Notes: generated by a model not told the origin, from the sequence alone. A stretch of 64,000 nt of DNA from Streptomyces sp. PR69 (GCF_026420845.1 NZ_JAOWCB010000027.1:21240-85239); one strand, 5' to 3'; positions 36,886-45,706 are shown, counted from the stretch's first letter. Numbers and translations: made by a program.

Positions 36886-38264
36886 CGGACCCCGGCCGCG
36901 GGCTGCTGGCCGGGGAGCAGAGACGCGGCCGGACCGGCGGCGCCGCCGGGCGCCGGGCGGCCCAGGGCGCGCACCGTCCACCCCGCCGCCCGCCAGCGCG
37001 GTGCGTCGAGGGCGTTGCGGGCGTCCAGGATCCTCGGGGTCCGCACGAGCGGGGCCAGCGCGGCCGGGTCCAGTGCGCGGTACGCGGCCCACTCGGTCAG
37101 ATGCAGGACGACGTCGGCGTCCCGGCACGCGGTGACGGCGTCCGGCGCGTACTCCGCCCCGGGCAGCACCGCGCGTGCGTTCTCCGCGCCTTCCGGGTCG
37201 TGGATGGACAGCTCTGCGCCTTCGCGGAGGGCCGCCTCCGCCACGGCGAGGGCGGGTGAGTCCCGTACGTCGTCGCTGTCCGGCTTGAACGTCACCCCGA
37301 GGACCGCCACCCGCCGGCCGGCGAGGTCTCCGCCCGCGAGGTCCCTGGCGACGTCCAGGGCCCGCCGCCGCTGCCGCAGATTGATCGCGTCGATCTCGTG
37401 GAGGAAGTCCACGGCGTGGCCCACGCCCATTTCCCGGGCGCGGGCGGCGAAGGCGCGGATGTCCTTGGGCAGGCATCCGCCGCCGAAGCCGAGCCCCGCG
37501 GACAGGAAGCGCCGCCCGATGCGGGTGTCGTGCCCGATGGCCTCGGCCAGGGTTGCCACATCCGCCCCGGCCGCGTCGCAGACCTCGGCCATGGCGTTGA
37601 TGAACGAGATCTTCGTGGCGAGGAAGGAGTTCGCCGCGACCTTCACCAGCTCGGCGGTGGCCGGGTCGGTGCAGAGGTACGGGACGCCCGCGGCGAGCAT
37701 GGGCGCGTACACCGCACGGAGGGTCTGATCGGCCTGGGAGGACAGGACGCCGGACACCAGCCGGTCGGGACGCAGCGTGTCCTGGACGGCGTACCCCTCG
37801 CGCAGGAACTCCGGATTCCAGGCGATCTCCGCGCCCCCGCCCTCGGGGGCGAGCCCGTCGACGAGCGAGGCGAGCCGGACCGTCGTGCCCACCGGGACGG
37901 TCGACTTGCCCACGATCAGACAGCGGCGGTGCAGATGCGGGGCGAGGCCCGTGACGACGGCGTCGACGTGGCGCAGATCCGCGGCGGGCGAGTCGCGTTG
38001 CTGGGGGGTGCCCACGCAGATGAAGTGGACGTCTCCGAAGCCGGCGGCCTCCCGCAGGGAGGTGGTGAACCGCAGCCGCCCGGAGCGGACGTTTCTGCCG
38101 AGGATCTCGCCCAGCCCCGGCTCGAAGAAGGGCGGGCTGCCGACGGCGAGTTCCTTGATCTTGGCGGCGTCGGAGTCGACGCCGAGGACGTCGTGTCCGA
38201 TCTCCGCCATGCACGCCGCGTGCACGGCGCCCAGGTATCCCGTGCCGATGACGGTCAACCGCAT
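36729..38264 (-). CDS. UDP-glucose 6-dehydrogenase
   Basis: The 511-residue protein oxidises UDP-glucose to UDP-glucuronate with NAD+ (Ugd family). The N-terminal Rossmann motif is VIGTGYLGAVHAACMAEIGH, followed by FICVGTPQQ, KSTVPVGTT, NPEFLREGYAVQD, KVAANSFLATKISFINAMAE and the catalytic Cys in GFGGGCLPKDI. About 60 extra residues at the C-terminus form an RDSV repeat tail of unusual composition that overlaps the beta-helix gene by 157 bp. ATG 38264 has AGGAGG six bases upstream. It is the last gene of the uxs-GT2-galE-ugd run. Confidence 0.93.
   Translation of the reverse strand: MRLTVIGTGYLGAVHAACMAEIGHDVLGVDSDAAKIKELAVGSPPFFEPGLGEILGRNVRSGRLRFTTSLREAAGFGDVHFICVGTPQQRDSPAADLRHVDAVVTGLAPHLHRRCLIVGKSTVPVGTTVRLASLVDGLAPEGGGAEIAWNPEFLREGYAVQDTLRPDRLVSGVLSSQADQTLRAVYAPMLAAGVPYLCTDPATAELVKVAANSFLATKISFINAMAEVCDAAGADVATLAEAIGHDTRIGRRFLSAGLGFGGGCLPKDIRAFAARAREMGVGHAVDFLHEIDAINLRQRRRALDVARDLAGGDLAGRRVAVLGVTFKPDSDDVRDSPALAVAEAALREGAELSIHDPEGAENARAVLPGAEYAPDAVTACRDADVVLHLTEWAAYRALDPAALAPLVRTPRILDARNALDAPRWRAAGWTVRALGRPAPGGAAGPAASLLPGQQPAAGVRQPAGEAGGSVRDSALDLALDSVRDSVRDSVRDSADGWTAPIDLEPLRGVPK
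36787..36858. repeat. Six 12-bp repeats coding on both strands
   Basis: Six units of the form GAGTCCCGYACY or GAGTCCAGCGCC are contiguous. On the plus strand each encodes Glu-Ser-Arg-Thr (or Glu-Ser-Ser-Ala); on the minus strand each encodes Arg-Asp-Ser-Val or a variant. The repeat therefore forms the C-terminal tail of two convergent proteins at once. Confidence 0.9.
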
Positions 38265-38315
38265 GTCATGCCTCCTGTAAGCCGCTGTGCGGCAGGTCGG
38301 TCCGGCTTGGCCGGT

Positions 38316-39341
38316 TCAGTCCGGGTAGCCGTCCGGGTTGAGGTCCTGGAAGCGCCATGCGTCGGCGCACATCGCCGCGAGGCCGCGGGTGGCGGTCCAG
38401 CCCCATGCGCGCCCTGCCGCGCCCGGGTCGGCCACCAGCGCCGCCACATCCCCGGGGCGGCGGCGGGTGATCTCGTACGGGATGGGCCGGCCGCAGGCTT
38501 CCTGGAACGCGGCGATCAGGTCCAGGACGGACGTCCCCACCCCGGTGCCCAGGTTGAAGACCCGCATGCCGCGGTCGTCGCCCAGGTGTTCGAGGGCGAC
38601 GCGGTGGCCGTCGGCGACGTCCATGACATGGATGTAGTCGCGCACCCCGGTGCCGTCAGCCGTCGGATAGTCGTCGCCGAAGACGCTCAGCGCCTCCCGT
38701 CTGCCGACCGCGACCTGGGCGAGATACGGCATGACGTTGCCCGGCACGCCGTGCGGGTCCTCGCCGAGCAGACCGCTCGGGTGCGCGCCGACCGGGTTGA
38801 AGTAGCGCAGCGCCAGAACGCTGAGCTCCGGCTGGTGCCGGCAGGCGTCGGCCAGGAGCTGTTCGCAGAGCCATTTGGAGGTGGCGTACGGATTGGTGGG
38901 GGCGGCCGGGTGGTTCTCGGTGAGCGGGATGCCGGCCGGGGCGTCGCCGTAGACCGAGCAGGACGAGGAGAAGACCAGCCGGTGCACCCTGTGCGTCCGC
39001 ATGGCGTGCAGCAGCGCCGTCGTGCCGCCGAGGTTGACGTCGTAGTACTCCGTCGGCTTCTCCACGGACTCACCCACGGCCTTCTTCGCCGCGAAGTGCA
39101 CGACCGCGTCGATGGAGTGGGCGGCGAAGACGCGGTCCAGCGCGGCGCGGTCGCGCAGATCGGCCCGGTAGGCGGCGGCGACAGGGCGGCCGGCGACCTT
39201 CGCGATGCGTTCCAGGGCGTGGGGCGAGCTGTTGGAGTGGTCGTCGACGACGACGACCTCGTAGCCGTGCTCGATCAGTTCGACGCAGGTGTGGCTGCCG
39301 ATGAATCCGGCGCCGCCGGTGACCAGGACCGTTTCGGACAT
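38316..39341 (-). CDS. galE: UDP-glucose 4-epimerase (GalE-type)
   Basis: The 341-residue protein is an extended short-chain dehydrogenase. The NAD motif VLVTGGAGFIGSHTCVELIE, the SSSCSVYGD segment with catalytic Ser, YATSK with the catalytic Tyr and Lys, and LRYFNPVGAHPSG are all typical of GalE. It interconverts UDP-Glc/UDP-Gal; some homologues also epimerise UDP-Xyl/UDP-Ara or UDP-GlcA/UDP-GalA, which matters here because uxs and ugd are neighbours. ATG 39341 follows GAGG with a seven-base spacer. It lies 75 bases after the GT2 stop and 51 bases before ugd. Confidence 0.92.
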   Translation of the reverse strand: MSETVLVTGGAGFIGSHTCVELIEHGYEVVVVDDHSNSSPHALERIAKVAGRPVAAAYRADLRDRAALDRVFAAHSIDAVVHFAAKKAVGESVEKPTEYYDVNLGGTTALLHAMRTHRVHRLVFSSSCSVYGDAPAGIPLTENHPAAPTNPYATSKWLCEQLLADACRHQPELSVLALRYFNPVGAHPSGLLGEDPHGVPGNVMPYLAQVAVGRREALSVFGDDYPTADGTGVRDYIHVMDVADGHRVALEHLGDDRGMRVFNLGTGVGTSVLDLIAAFQEACGRPIPYEITRRRPGDVAALVADPGAAGRAWGWTATRGLAAMCADAWRFQDLNPDGYPD

Positions 39342-39416
39342 GGAGGGACCTCGTTTCATGCCGCGGGGAGGGAAGAGGCAGGGAGGAGAAGGGGCATGGG
39401 GTGTGCCGGCGTCAGG

Positions 39417-41381
39417 TCACCAGCCGAAGACGCCCGCCGCGTAGCGGGGGTACAGCGCGATGGCCAGGGCGAGCGGGAGCAGCGCCGCGGCCCCGGCCAG
39501 CAGTGGGGTGCGGGCGGTGCCGAGCGCCCTGTGCACGGGCATGCCCGCCCCCTTGGCTACTTCCGCCGCGTGGAGCCCCGCGATTGCCAGAGTGACCGCG
39601 GCGTAGGACAGCGCGCCGAGGATGCAGAGGAAGACATAGCCGGCCGCGGGGCCGGTGAGCTCCCCGTACACGGCCGCGCACGACAGCGTCAGCGTGACGG
39701 CCAGATGCGGTGCGACCAGCCGGAGCGGCAGGGGTTCCAGGCCGTTGCGGGCCTTGGGGGTGACCTTGAAGACGACGGGACGCGGTCGCAGCCGCTGCCG
39801 TACGGCCGCCGCCACCCCCCAGGCGACATAGGGCCAGCGGGACAGGCCGAACAGCCAGTTCTCCCAGCTCAGTACGGGGGCGTCGCGCGGTCGCAGCAGG
39901 CCCCGCCGCCGCATGAACACCGTGAGCAGCACCAGCCACACCGACATGGCCCAGAAGTGCACCAGGAACACAAAGTAGTTCACATTGATCCAGGGGATGC
40001 CCACCACCGCCGCCACGGCGGGCAGCGCCAGCCCGGTCGTCGTGACCAGCGCCAGCATGGGGTAGAACGAAAGCGTGTAGAGGAAGCGGATGCGCAGCTT
40101 CCAGGGGAGCCGTCTCAGATGCCGCGGCAGCAGCCCGAAGAGCATGAAGGTCAGGCTTCGCGACCACTGGAACTCCTGAGTGATCATGGCGGCGAAGGTG
40201 TACGGCCCTTCGCCGTGCGCCTCGGCGTCGATCGCGAACGCACCGTGCCAGCCAGCCGAGTTGAGCAGAAATGCCGTCGAGAAGTCCTCCGCCAACTCCG
40301 GGCCGAGGCCCCCGATGTCGCGCAGGGCGGCGGTGCGCACCGCGTAGTGGGAGCCGATGCACACCGGGGCCAGGCCCCCCGAATGGCCCAGCTGCACCGC
40401 GCCGTGGAAGATCGCCTCACGGTAGAGCCTGCCGCGCGCCGCCCACGAGGAGTCCGCGTTGGAGTCGCAGACGCTCGGCGCGGCCACATAGCCGATGGCG
40501 GGGTCCGCGAACGGCCGGACCACCTCGGTGAGATAGCCCGGCTGCGGCACATGGTCGCAGTCGAGCTGCGCGACGACGTCGTAGTCGCGGTAGCCCCAGT
40601 GGTCGTAGAAGTAGGCGAGATTGCCTTCCTTGCACTTGGTGCGGCGGGGCCAGTCGGCGCGGTGGTAGTCCGGCCGCCCGGTGCGGGTCGACACCCGCAC
40701 TCCGTGCTCCGCACACCACCGCTGGATCTCCGGTGACGGGTCCTCGTCGCAGAGCCAGACGTCGTATGCGTACGGGAAGTCCTGGGCCAGCATCGCCCGG
40801 AGCGTTTTCTCGGCCACCTCCCACTGTTCCGACGGGGCGCGTGTGACCGCGAACGCGGTGCGCAGCTTCGGGACCTCGGCCCGCGGCTGGAAACGCTGGA
40901 GTCTGATGACGGCGACGATGAACTGAAGGGGGAGGAGGGAGAGATAGAGCAGGAGCAGGCTGTTGACGGTCAGGCCGAGCCAGCTCACCCGGTGCTCCGG
41001 CTGCAGCCACCAGATCCAGAACCAGATGACGCAGGTCAGCCAGCCGGTGGCCAGTGCCGTCACCTTCAGCCGGTCGCGCCGGGGCAGACAGGTCGCGAAA
41101 GCGTAGGGCCGGGGCTTGAGGGGGCGGGGGTCGAGGTCGAAGGACGGGCCGTCGGCGGGGACGTCGAGGATATTGCCGTCCGACAGGTGCAGGATGTGGG
41201 TCCGCAGGGCTTCGGGGTCGGGCGGGCTGCCGGGTGCGGGCGCCGCGGCGGGCGGCGGTGCGGGCGGTGGTACGGCGGTGGCCGGTGCGGACGATCGTAC
41301 GGCCGTGGCCTGCGGGGCCTGCGGGGCCTGCGGGGCCTGTGGGGCCTGCGGGGCCTGCGGGCGGTCGAGCGGGAGGGTCAT
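39417..41381 (-). CDS. Cellulose-synthase-like family 2 glycosyltransferase
   Basis: The 654-residue membrane protein begins with a (Pro-Gln-Ala)n repeat and Pro/Ala-rich linker, then two TM helices (ALATGWLTCVIWFWIWWL and NSLLLLYLSLLPLQFIVAVI). The cytosolic GT2 core follows with DVWLCDEDPS, the DxD motif in QLDCDHVPQ, the general-base segment LAEDFSTAF, and QEFQWSRS in place of QxxRW. At least five TM helices close the protein. This is the BcsA-like architecture of processive polysaccharide synthases, without a visible PilZ domain. The donor is probably a product of the neighbouring ugd/uxs/galE genes. ATG 41381 overlaps the uxs stop by four bases (ATGA). Confidence 0.9.
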   Translation of the reverse strand: MTLPLDRPQAPQAPQAPQAPQAPQATAVRSSAPATAVPPPAPPPAAAPAPGSPPDPEALRTHILHLSDGNILDVPADGPSFDLDPRPLKPRPYAFATCLPRRDRLKVTALATGWLTCVIWFWIWWLQPEHRVSWLGLTVNSLLLLYLSLLPLQFIVAVIRLQRFQPRAEVPKLRTAFAVTRAPSEQWEVAEKTLRAMLAQDFPYAYDVWLCDEDPSPEIQRWCAEHGVRVSTRTGRPDYHRADWPRRTKCKEGNLAYFYDHWGYRDYDVVAQLDCDHVPQPGYLTEVVRPFADPAIGYVAAPSVCDSNADSSWAARGRLYREAIFHGAVQLGHSGGLAPVCIGSHYAVRTAALRDIGGLGPELAEDFSTAFLLNSAGWHGAFAIDAEAHGEGPYTFAAMITQEFQWSRSLTFMLFGLLPRHLRRLPWKLRIRFLYTLSFYPMLALVTTTGLALPAVAAVVGIPWINVNYFVFLVHFWAMSVWLVLLTVFMRRRGLLRPRDAPVLSWENWLFGLSRWPYVAWGVAAAVRQRLRPRPVVFKVTPKARNGLEPLPLRLVAPHLAVTLTLSCAAVYGELTGPAAGYVFLCILGALSYAAVTLAIAGLHAAEVAKGAGMPVHRALGTARTPLLAGAAALLPLALAIALYPRYAAGVFGW

Positions 41382-42361
41382 GGCAGTCCCGACCGCCCGG
41401 AGTGCAGCAGCCTCGCTCCGGCGGCCAGGTCCTCGGGGCGGGCCGCGAACCACTCCACCGTGCGGCGCAGCCCCTCCGCGATGTCGACCTCCGGGTGCCA
41501 GCCGAGCAGTTCCTCGGCGAGGGCGATCACCGGGCGGCGGCGCACCGGGTCGTCGGCGGGCAGCCCGCGGTACTCCACCGTGGACGAGGAGCCGGTGATG
41601 TCGAGGACCAGTTCGGCCAGCTCCGTGACCGCCAGTTCCCTCGGATTTCCCAGATTGACCGGGCCCGCCTCGTCCGAGTCGAGCATGGCGATGATTCCGC
41701 GGATCAGATCGTCGACATAGCAGAAGCTGCGGGTCTGCTTTCCGTCCCCGTAAACGGTCAGCGGTGCTCCGCTCAGCGCCTGGGTGATGAAGCTGGAGAC
41801 CACGCGTCCGTCGTGCGGACGCATGCGCGGACCGTAGGTGTTGAAGATGCGTACGATGCCGACATTTGCGTCGAGGGTGCGCCGGTAGGCGAAGGACAGC
41901 GCTTCGGCGAATCGCTTGGCTTCGTCGTACACGCTGCGCGGGCCAATGGGATTGACATTTCCCCAGTAGTCCTCGTCCTGCGGATGGAGCAAGGGGTCGC
42001 CGTACACCTCGCTCGTCGAGGCGAGGACCAGGCGTGCGCCGTGGCGGTGGGCCAGACGCAGGGCGTTCTCCGTGCCGCGGCTGCCGGCGGCCAGGGTCTG
42101 CAGGGGCAGCCGCAGATAGTCGGGCGGTGAGGCGGGGCTCGCCAGATGGGTCACGGCGTCAACCGGACCGGACACGTCCACGGCGACGCTGACATCTGTG
42201 TGGCGGAATTCAAAAGCGGGGTTCTGTCTCAGCCGGGCGATGTTCTTCGGCTCGCCCGTCGAGAAATCATCCAGGCACACCACGGAGTCGCCGCGGCGCA
42301 GCAGTGCCTCGCACAGATGCGAGCCCAGAAAGCCGCCGCCGCCGGTCACAACAACGCGCAT
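41378..42361 (-). CDS. UXS-like UDP-glucuronate decarboxylase (UDP-xylose synthase)
   Basis: The 327-residue protein has the NAD motif VVVTGGGGFLGSHLCEALL and the hallmarks of UDP-xylose synthases: THLASPASPPDYLRLPLQTL, STSEVYGDPLLHPQDEDYWG, NVNPIGPRSVYDEAKRFAEA with the catalytic YxxxK, and NTYGPRMRPHDGRVVSSFI. It would decarboxylate UDP-GlcA to UDP-xylose, directly downstream of Ugd in metabolism. It is the first gene of the minus-strand run and overlaps the GT2 start. A close alternative is a different NAD-dependent UDP-sugar dehydratase. Confidence 0.87.
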   Translation of the reverse strand: MRVVVTGGGGFLGSHLCEALLRRGDSVVCLDDFSTGEPKNIARLRQNPAFEFRHTDVSVAVDVSGPVDAVTHLASPASPPDYLRLPLQTLAAGSRGTENALRLAHRHGARLVLASTSEVYGDPLLHPQDEDYWGNVNPIGPRSVYDEAKRFAEALSFAYRRTLDANVGIVRIFNTYGPRMRPHDGRVVSSFITQALSGAPLTVYGDGKQTRSFCYVDDLIRGIIAMLDSDEAGPVNLGNPRELAVTELAELVLDITGSSSTVEYRGLPADDPVRRRPVIALAEELLGWHPEVDIAEGLRRTVEWFAARPEDLAAGARLLHSGRSGLP

Positions 42362-42640
42362 GACTTATCTCCAGCGGTCTCGGTTATCGGACAACCGCAG
42401 AAAAGCGTATGGACGTTCATAGGATTTTCTGTGATGGTTTCCGGCGCTGCTGCGCTGATCGGCGGGCATCTGGCGGCCGCGGCGCGCGCCCTGCGGGCCG
42501 GGGGCCGTCGGCCCCGTCACTCGGGCGTGTGAACGGGCTCCGGGCGAGTCGCCCGGCCGGTCGGCAGGGGGCCGTGTGCCGGTCCGGCGGGAGCCGTGTC
42601 GTTGACCGGGCTTCGGATGGCGTAAGGTGGTGTTCACCGA

Positions 42641-42714
42641 CGCGGGGTGGAGCAGCTCGGTAGCTCGCTGGGCTCATAACCCAGAGGTCGCAGGTTCAAA
42701 TCCTGTCCCCGCTA
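42641..42714 (+). tRNA. Initiator tRNA-fMet(CAT)
   Basis: The 74-nt cloverleaf has acceptor stem CGCGGGG/CCCCGCT with a C1-T72 mismatch, three G-C pairs at the base of the anticodon stem (GGGCTCATAACCC) and anticodon CAT. The mismatch and the GGG/CCC pairs identify the initiator rather than the elongator. It marks the right edge of the exopolysaccharide block. Confidence 0.97.
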
Positions 42715-42723
42715 CTCGCATAC

Positions 42724-42760
42724 GGCGGCCCGGCACTTCTCACAGGAGTGCCGGGCCGCC
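42724..42760 (+). terminator. tRNA-fMet terminator
   Basis: A 14-bp perfect stem with arm GGCGGCCCGGCACT and a nine-base loop begins ten bases after the tRNA. Confidence 0.85.
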
Positions 42761-42908
42761 GTCGTCGTGCCCCGGTGGCTTCGCCGGTGAGCGGCAGGGG
42801 CATCGTCCGGTCGGCCGACGGCCGGGTCGCCGTGCGGCGCGGATCCGGCCAGCCTGGGAGGGGCGCGGTACGGTCCGCAGCCTGAGCGGACTGGGCAGGA
42901 GAGCATCG

Positions 42909-44069
42909 GTGGGGCAGCGACGGTACGAGGACGTGAGCTCGGCGCAGCTCTTCGTCCGTCTGCTGCCCGGTCTGATGATCCTCGGCGGGGTCGTCTTCGA
43001 CTTCGCGACGCCGGCCAAGTTCACCGCCGTCCCCATGTTCGCCGCATCCCCGCTGATCGCCGCGCCCTTCTTCTCCCGGCGCGCCACCGCCATCACCGGC
43101 CTCGCCGCGATCGTCGGCGTGATGGGGATGCACGCCTACAACCACACCGTCAGCCAGATCACGGCCCTGACCGAGACCACCACGCTGGTGACGGTGTCGG
43201 CTCTCGCGCTGCTCATCAATGACGTCGTACGGCGCGGCAACGAGCGGCTCGCCTCCGCGCGGGTGATCGCGGAGACCGCGCAGCGCGCCGTGCTGCCCAC
43301 GCCCGCGGAGCAGATCGGCGGGCTGCGGGTCGCCGCGCGATACGAGGCGGCGCAGGCGGACGCGTTCATCGGCGGCGACCTCTTCGCCGTACAGGACACG
43401 CCCTACGGGGTGCGGCTGGTGGTCGGGGACGTACGGGGCAAGGGGCTGGACGCGGTGGAGGCCGTGGCCGTGGTCATCGGGGCGTTCCGGGAGGCGGCGG
43501 AGCAGGAGCGCTCGCTGGAAGGCGTCGCGGGGAGGCTGGAGCGGGCGCTGGCGCGTGAGGGGACGCGGCGCAGCGGGCTGGACGCGGTCGAGGGGTTCAC
43601 CACGGCGGTGCTCGCGGAGGTCTCGCGGCCGCTGGACGCCGTACGGGTGGTGAACCGGGGGCACCCAGCGCCGCTGCTGCTGTACGCCGACGGGCGTGTG
43701 GACCTGCTGGAGCCGGCCGAGGCGGCGCTGCCGCTGGGCATGGGGGACCTGGGGAGCTGGCCGGACCGTGCGGAGGCGCGGCCGCTGCCGCCCGGGGCGA
43801 CGCTGCTGCTCTACACCGACGGGCTGTCCGAGGCGCGCGATGCCGACGGCGTCTTCTACGACCCGGGGGAGCGGCTGAGCGGCCGGATCTTCCCCGGTCC
43901 CGAGGAGCTGCTGGACGCGCTGGTCGAGGACGTCCGGCGGCACACGGACGGCGGGACCACGGACGATATGGCGCTGCTTGCGGTGATGCGTCCGACGGAG
44001 CGGCAGCCGCGGAAGCGCAGGACGGTGCCGGTCGTCCGGGCCAGCGCGGACGACCGGCACCGTCCGTAA
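42909..44069 (+). CDS. Membrane-bound SpoIIE/RsbU-type PP2C phosphatase
   Basis: The 386-residue protein has three to four N-terminal TM helices (LLPGLMILGGVVFDFA, SPLIAAPFFSRRATAITGLA, LVTVSALALLINDVV) and a cytosolic PPM/SpoIIE domain. Metal-binding aspartates are in FIGGDLFAV, VVGDVRGKGLDAVEAV, LLLYTDGLSEARD and GGTTDDMALLAV. Such phosphatases dephosphorylate anti-sigma-factor antagonists in partner-switching. The signal sensed by the small membrane part is unknown. GTG 42909 has AGGAGAG six bases upstream. No anti-sigma gene is adjacent. Confidence 0.92.
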   Translation: MGQRRYEDVSSAQLFVRLLPGLMILGGVVFDFATPAKFTAVPMFAASPLIAAPFFSRRATAITGLAAIVGVMGMHAYNHTVSQITALTETTTLVTVSALALLINDVVRRGNERLASARVIAETAQRAVLPTPAEQIGGLRVAARYEAAQADAFIGGDLFAVQDTPYGVRLVVGDVRGKGLDAVEAVAVVIGAFREAAEQERSLEGVAGRLERALAREGTRRSGLDAVEGFTTAVLAEVSRPLDAVRVVNRGHPAPLLLYADGRVDLLEPAEAALPLGMGDLGSWPDRAEARPLPPGATLLLYTDGLSEARDADGVFYDPGERLSGRIFPGPEELLDALVEDVRRHTDGGTTDDMALLAVMRPTERQPRKRRTVPVVRASADDRHRP

Positions 44070-44311
44070 TCGAGAGGGAGCCCTCCGCATAACATTTGAC
44101 ACACAGTCAGTTCTTGGGCGGGTTCAGAGGTGGGGCGCGAGAGGACTGAGGGGCGGTCAACTTGCCTATCTGTATGTGCTTATGTCCAGTTGTGTCTCGC
44201 GCAAAGAACTTAAAGATCAGACGGAACGGCTTGGATTCCCGAGCGGGTGTCTATTAACGTTCGATAACGCAACGCGGTTGTCCCAGCCGTCGTCAGAGGC
44301 GGCGCCGTGCG
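44070..44311. promoter_or_regulatory. Promoter region of the riboswitch-controlled M23 gene
   Basis: This 242-bp gap has no gene. It is AT-richer than its surroundings. TTGACA at 44096 and the GATAAC-containing segment near 44262 are possible promoter elements. It leads into the c-di-AMP riboswitch. Confidence 0.45.
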
Positions 44312-44440
44312 TGTGCGCCGAATCCTGAAAGGGAGCCGGGGAACCACTATTTGGGGTGAATCGGACACCTTCGCAGCCTGCGAAGGCGCCGTAGGAGACC
44401 TTCCTGCTCCGAACCCGTCAGCTAACCCGGTAGGCGAGAA
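44312..44440 (+). promoter_or_regulatory. c-di-AMP riboswitch (ydaO-yuaA class)
   Basis: The sequence carries the strongly conserved blocks of the ydaO class: GGGAGCCGGGGAACCAC at 44331-44347, GGTGAATCGGA, and GAACCCGTCAGCTAACCC at 44411-44428 followed by GGTAGGCGAGAAGGAAGG. An internal stem CCTTCGCA/TGCGAAGG and a closing CGCC (44316-44319)/GGCG (44433-44436) helix fit the fold. Class members control cell-wall hydrolase and ion-transport genes and usually lower expression when c-di-AMP is high. It directly precedes the M23 gene, with the Shine-Dalgarno GGAG ten bases after its 3' edge. Confidence 0.92.
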
Positions 44441-44462
44441 GGAAGGAAAGGAGTACGCCTCC

Positions 44463-45542
44463 GTGGCGTCCAACAAACCTGCCCCCGAAGCACCCTTCGA
44501 ATCCGCCTACTTCGGTGAGCGGGCTGCAGAGCGGTCTTGGGGGGAGTGGAACCCCACCGAGGACTCCGTCCGTCCGGTGCGCGGCCGGCACCGCGTCGTC
44601 AAGCAGCGCGGCGGACTCGCCCGCAGCTCCACGGTGCTCGGCGTGGGCGTCATCGCCGCGGTCGGCGCGGGCGGCCTGGCCACCGCCCAGGACAAGCCCG
44701 CCGTCTCCATATCCCTTCCGGACCTGCCCGAGGCCGAGTCCCTCCCGGGCGTCGGCGCCCTGATCGGCAGCTCCGACGACTCCGGCGACGGCGGCGACGG
44801 CGAAGCGTCCGACGACTCCGGCGCAGCGGACCAGGACGGCGGCGCGGGCAGCGGGTCCTTCGCCATGCTCGGCTCCGGCTCCGGCTCCGACAGCCCCGAG
44901 TCGAGCGCGGGCGGCGCGGGCGAGGCGCTGCGCGCCCGCATCCTCCAGCAGGCCGAACAGCAGCAGGCCGCGGCCGAGGCGGAGGCCAAGGCGGCGGCGG
45001 AGCAGGCCGCAGCCGAGAAGGCAGCGGCCGAGGCGACGAAGCAGCAGGCGGCGGCCGAGGCCAAGGCCGCCGAGGAGAAGCGGAAGGCAGAGGAGGCCGC
45101 CAAGGCCAAGGCGGAAGCGGAGCGCCTCGCCAAGCTCGCCGCGAGCTACTCCCTGCCCACCTCCTCGTACACCATCACCTCCACTTACGGCCAGGCCGGT
45201 TCCATGTGGTCCTCCGGCCAGCACACCGGCCTCGACTTCGCCGCGCCGACGGGCACCCCCGTCAAGGCCGTGCACAGCGGCACGGTCAAGTCCGCCGGCT
45301 GGTCGGGCTCGTACGGCTACCGCATCGTGCTGGAGCTTGAGGACGGCACCGAGGTCTGGTACGCACACCTGTCCTCCATGACCGCGAGCGCCGGGCAGAA
45401 GGTGACGGCCGGCGAGACCATCGGACGGGTGGGCGCGACCGGCAATGTGACCGGCCCCCACCTCCACCTTGAGGTGCATACGCCGGGCGGCGCGGGCGTC
45501 GACCCGATGGCGTGGCTGCGCGGCAAGGGCCTGACGGTCTGA
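44463..45542 (+). CDS. Secreted M23 peptidase under c-di-AMP control
   Basis: The 359-residue protein has a cytosolic N-terminus ending RGRHRVVKQRGG, a TM/signal-anchor (STVLGVGVIAAVGAGGLATA), an acidic Asp/Gly/Ser linker, an Ala/Glu/Gln-rich coiled coil of about 70 residues (QQAEQQQAAAEAEAKAAAEQ), and an M23 LytM domain. Its zinc ligands are intact: HTGLDFAAP (HxxxD), WYAHL and GPHLHLEV. It should cleave peptide cross-links in peptidoglycan. GTG 44463 lies nine bases after GGAG. It contrasts with the frameshifted M23 at 10919. Confidence 0.93.
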   Translation: MASNKPAPEAPFESAYFGERAAERSWGEWNPTEDSVRPVRGRHRVVKQRGGLARSSTVLGVGVIAAVGAGGLATAQDKPAVSISLPDLPEAESLPGVGALIGSSDDSGDGGDGEASDDSGAADQDGGAGSGSFAMLGSGSGSDSPESSAGGAGEALRARILQQAEQQQAAAEAEAKAAAEQAAAEKAAAEATKQQAAAEAKAAEEKRKAEEAAKAKAEAERLAKLAASYSLPTSSYTITSTYGQAGSMWSSGQHTGLDFAAPTGTPVKAVHSGTVKSAGWSGSYGYRIVLELEDGTEVWYAHLSSMTASAGQKVTAGETIGRVGATGNVTGPHLHLEVHTPGGAGVDPMAWLRGKGLTV

Positions 45543-45706
45543 CGGCTCCCCCGCCCCCAGGCGCACGCTGCCCCGCGGCGCGCCTGTGCGGCGGCGCGGC
45601 CGCCCGCGTACGCGGCAGCGTCCGCACACCGAACGCCGGCAGCTCTGGTGCACACCCCCCGACGCCAGGGCTGCCGGTCTGCCGCGCCGCGGGCGGCAGC
45701 CCCTCC

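Noticed and set aside
37398..40736. A 1112-codon plus-strand open frame across the exopolysaccharide block
   Set aside because: It is antisense to ugd, galE and the GT2 gene, all of which carry intact catalytic motifs. No ribosome-binding site or family supports it.
34751..42714. Integrative element inserted at tRNA-Lys or tRNA-fMet
   Set aside because: No integrase, excisionase or duplicated tRNA 3' end (att repeat) was found. The block may still be variable between species, but an integrative element is not supported.
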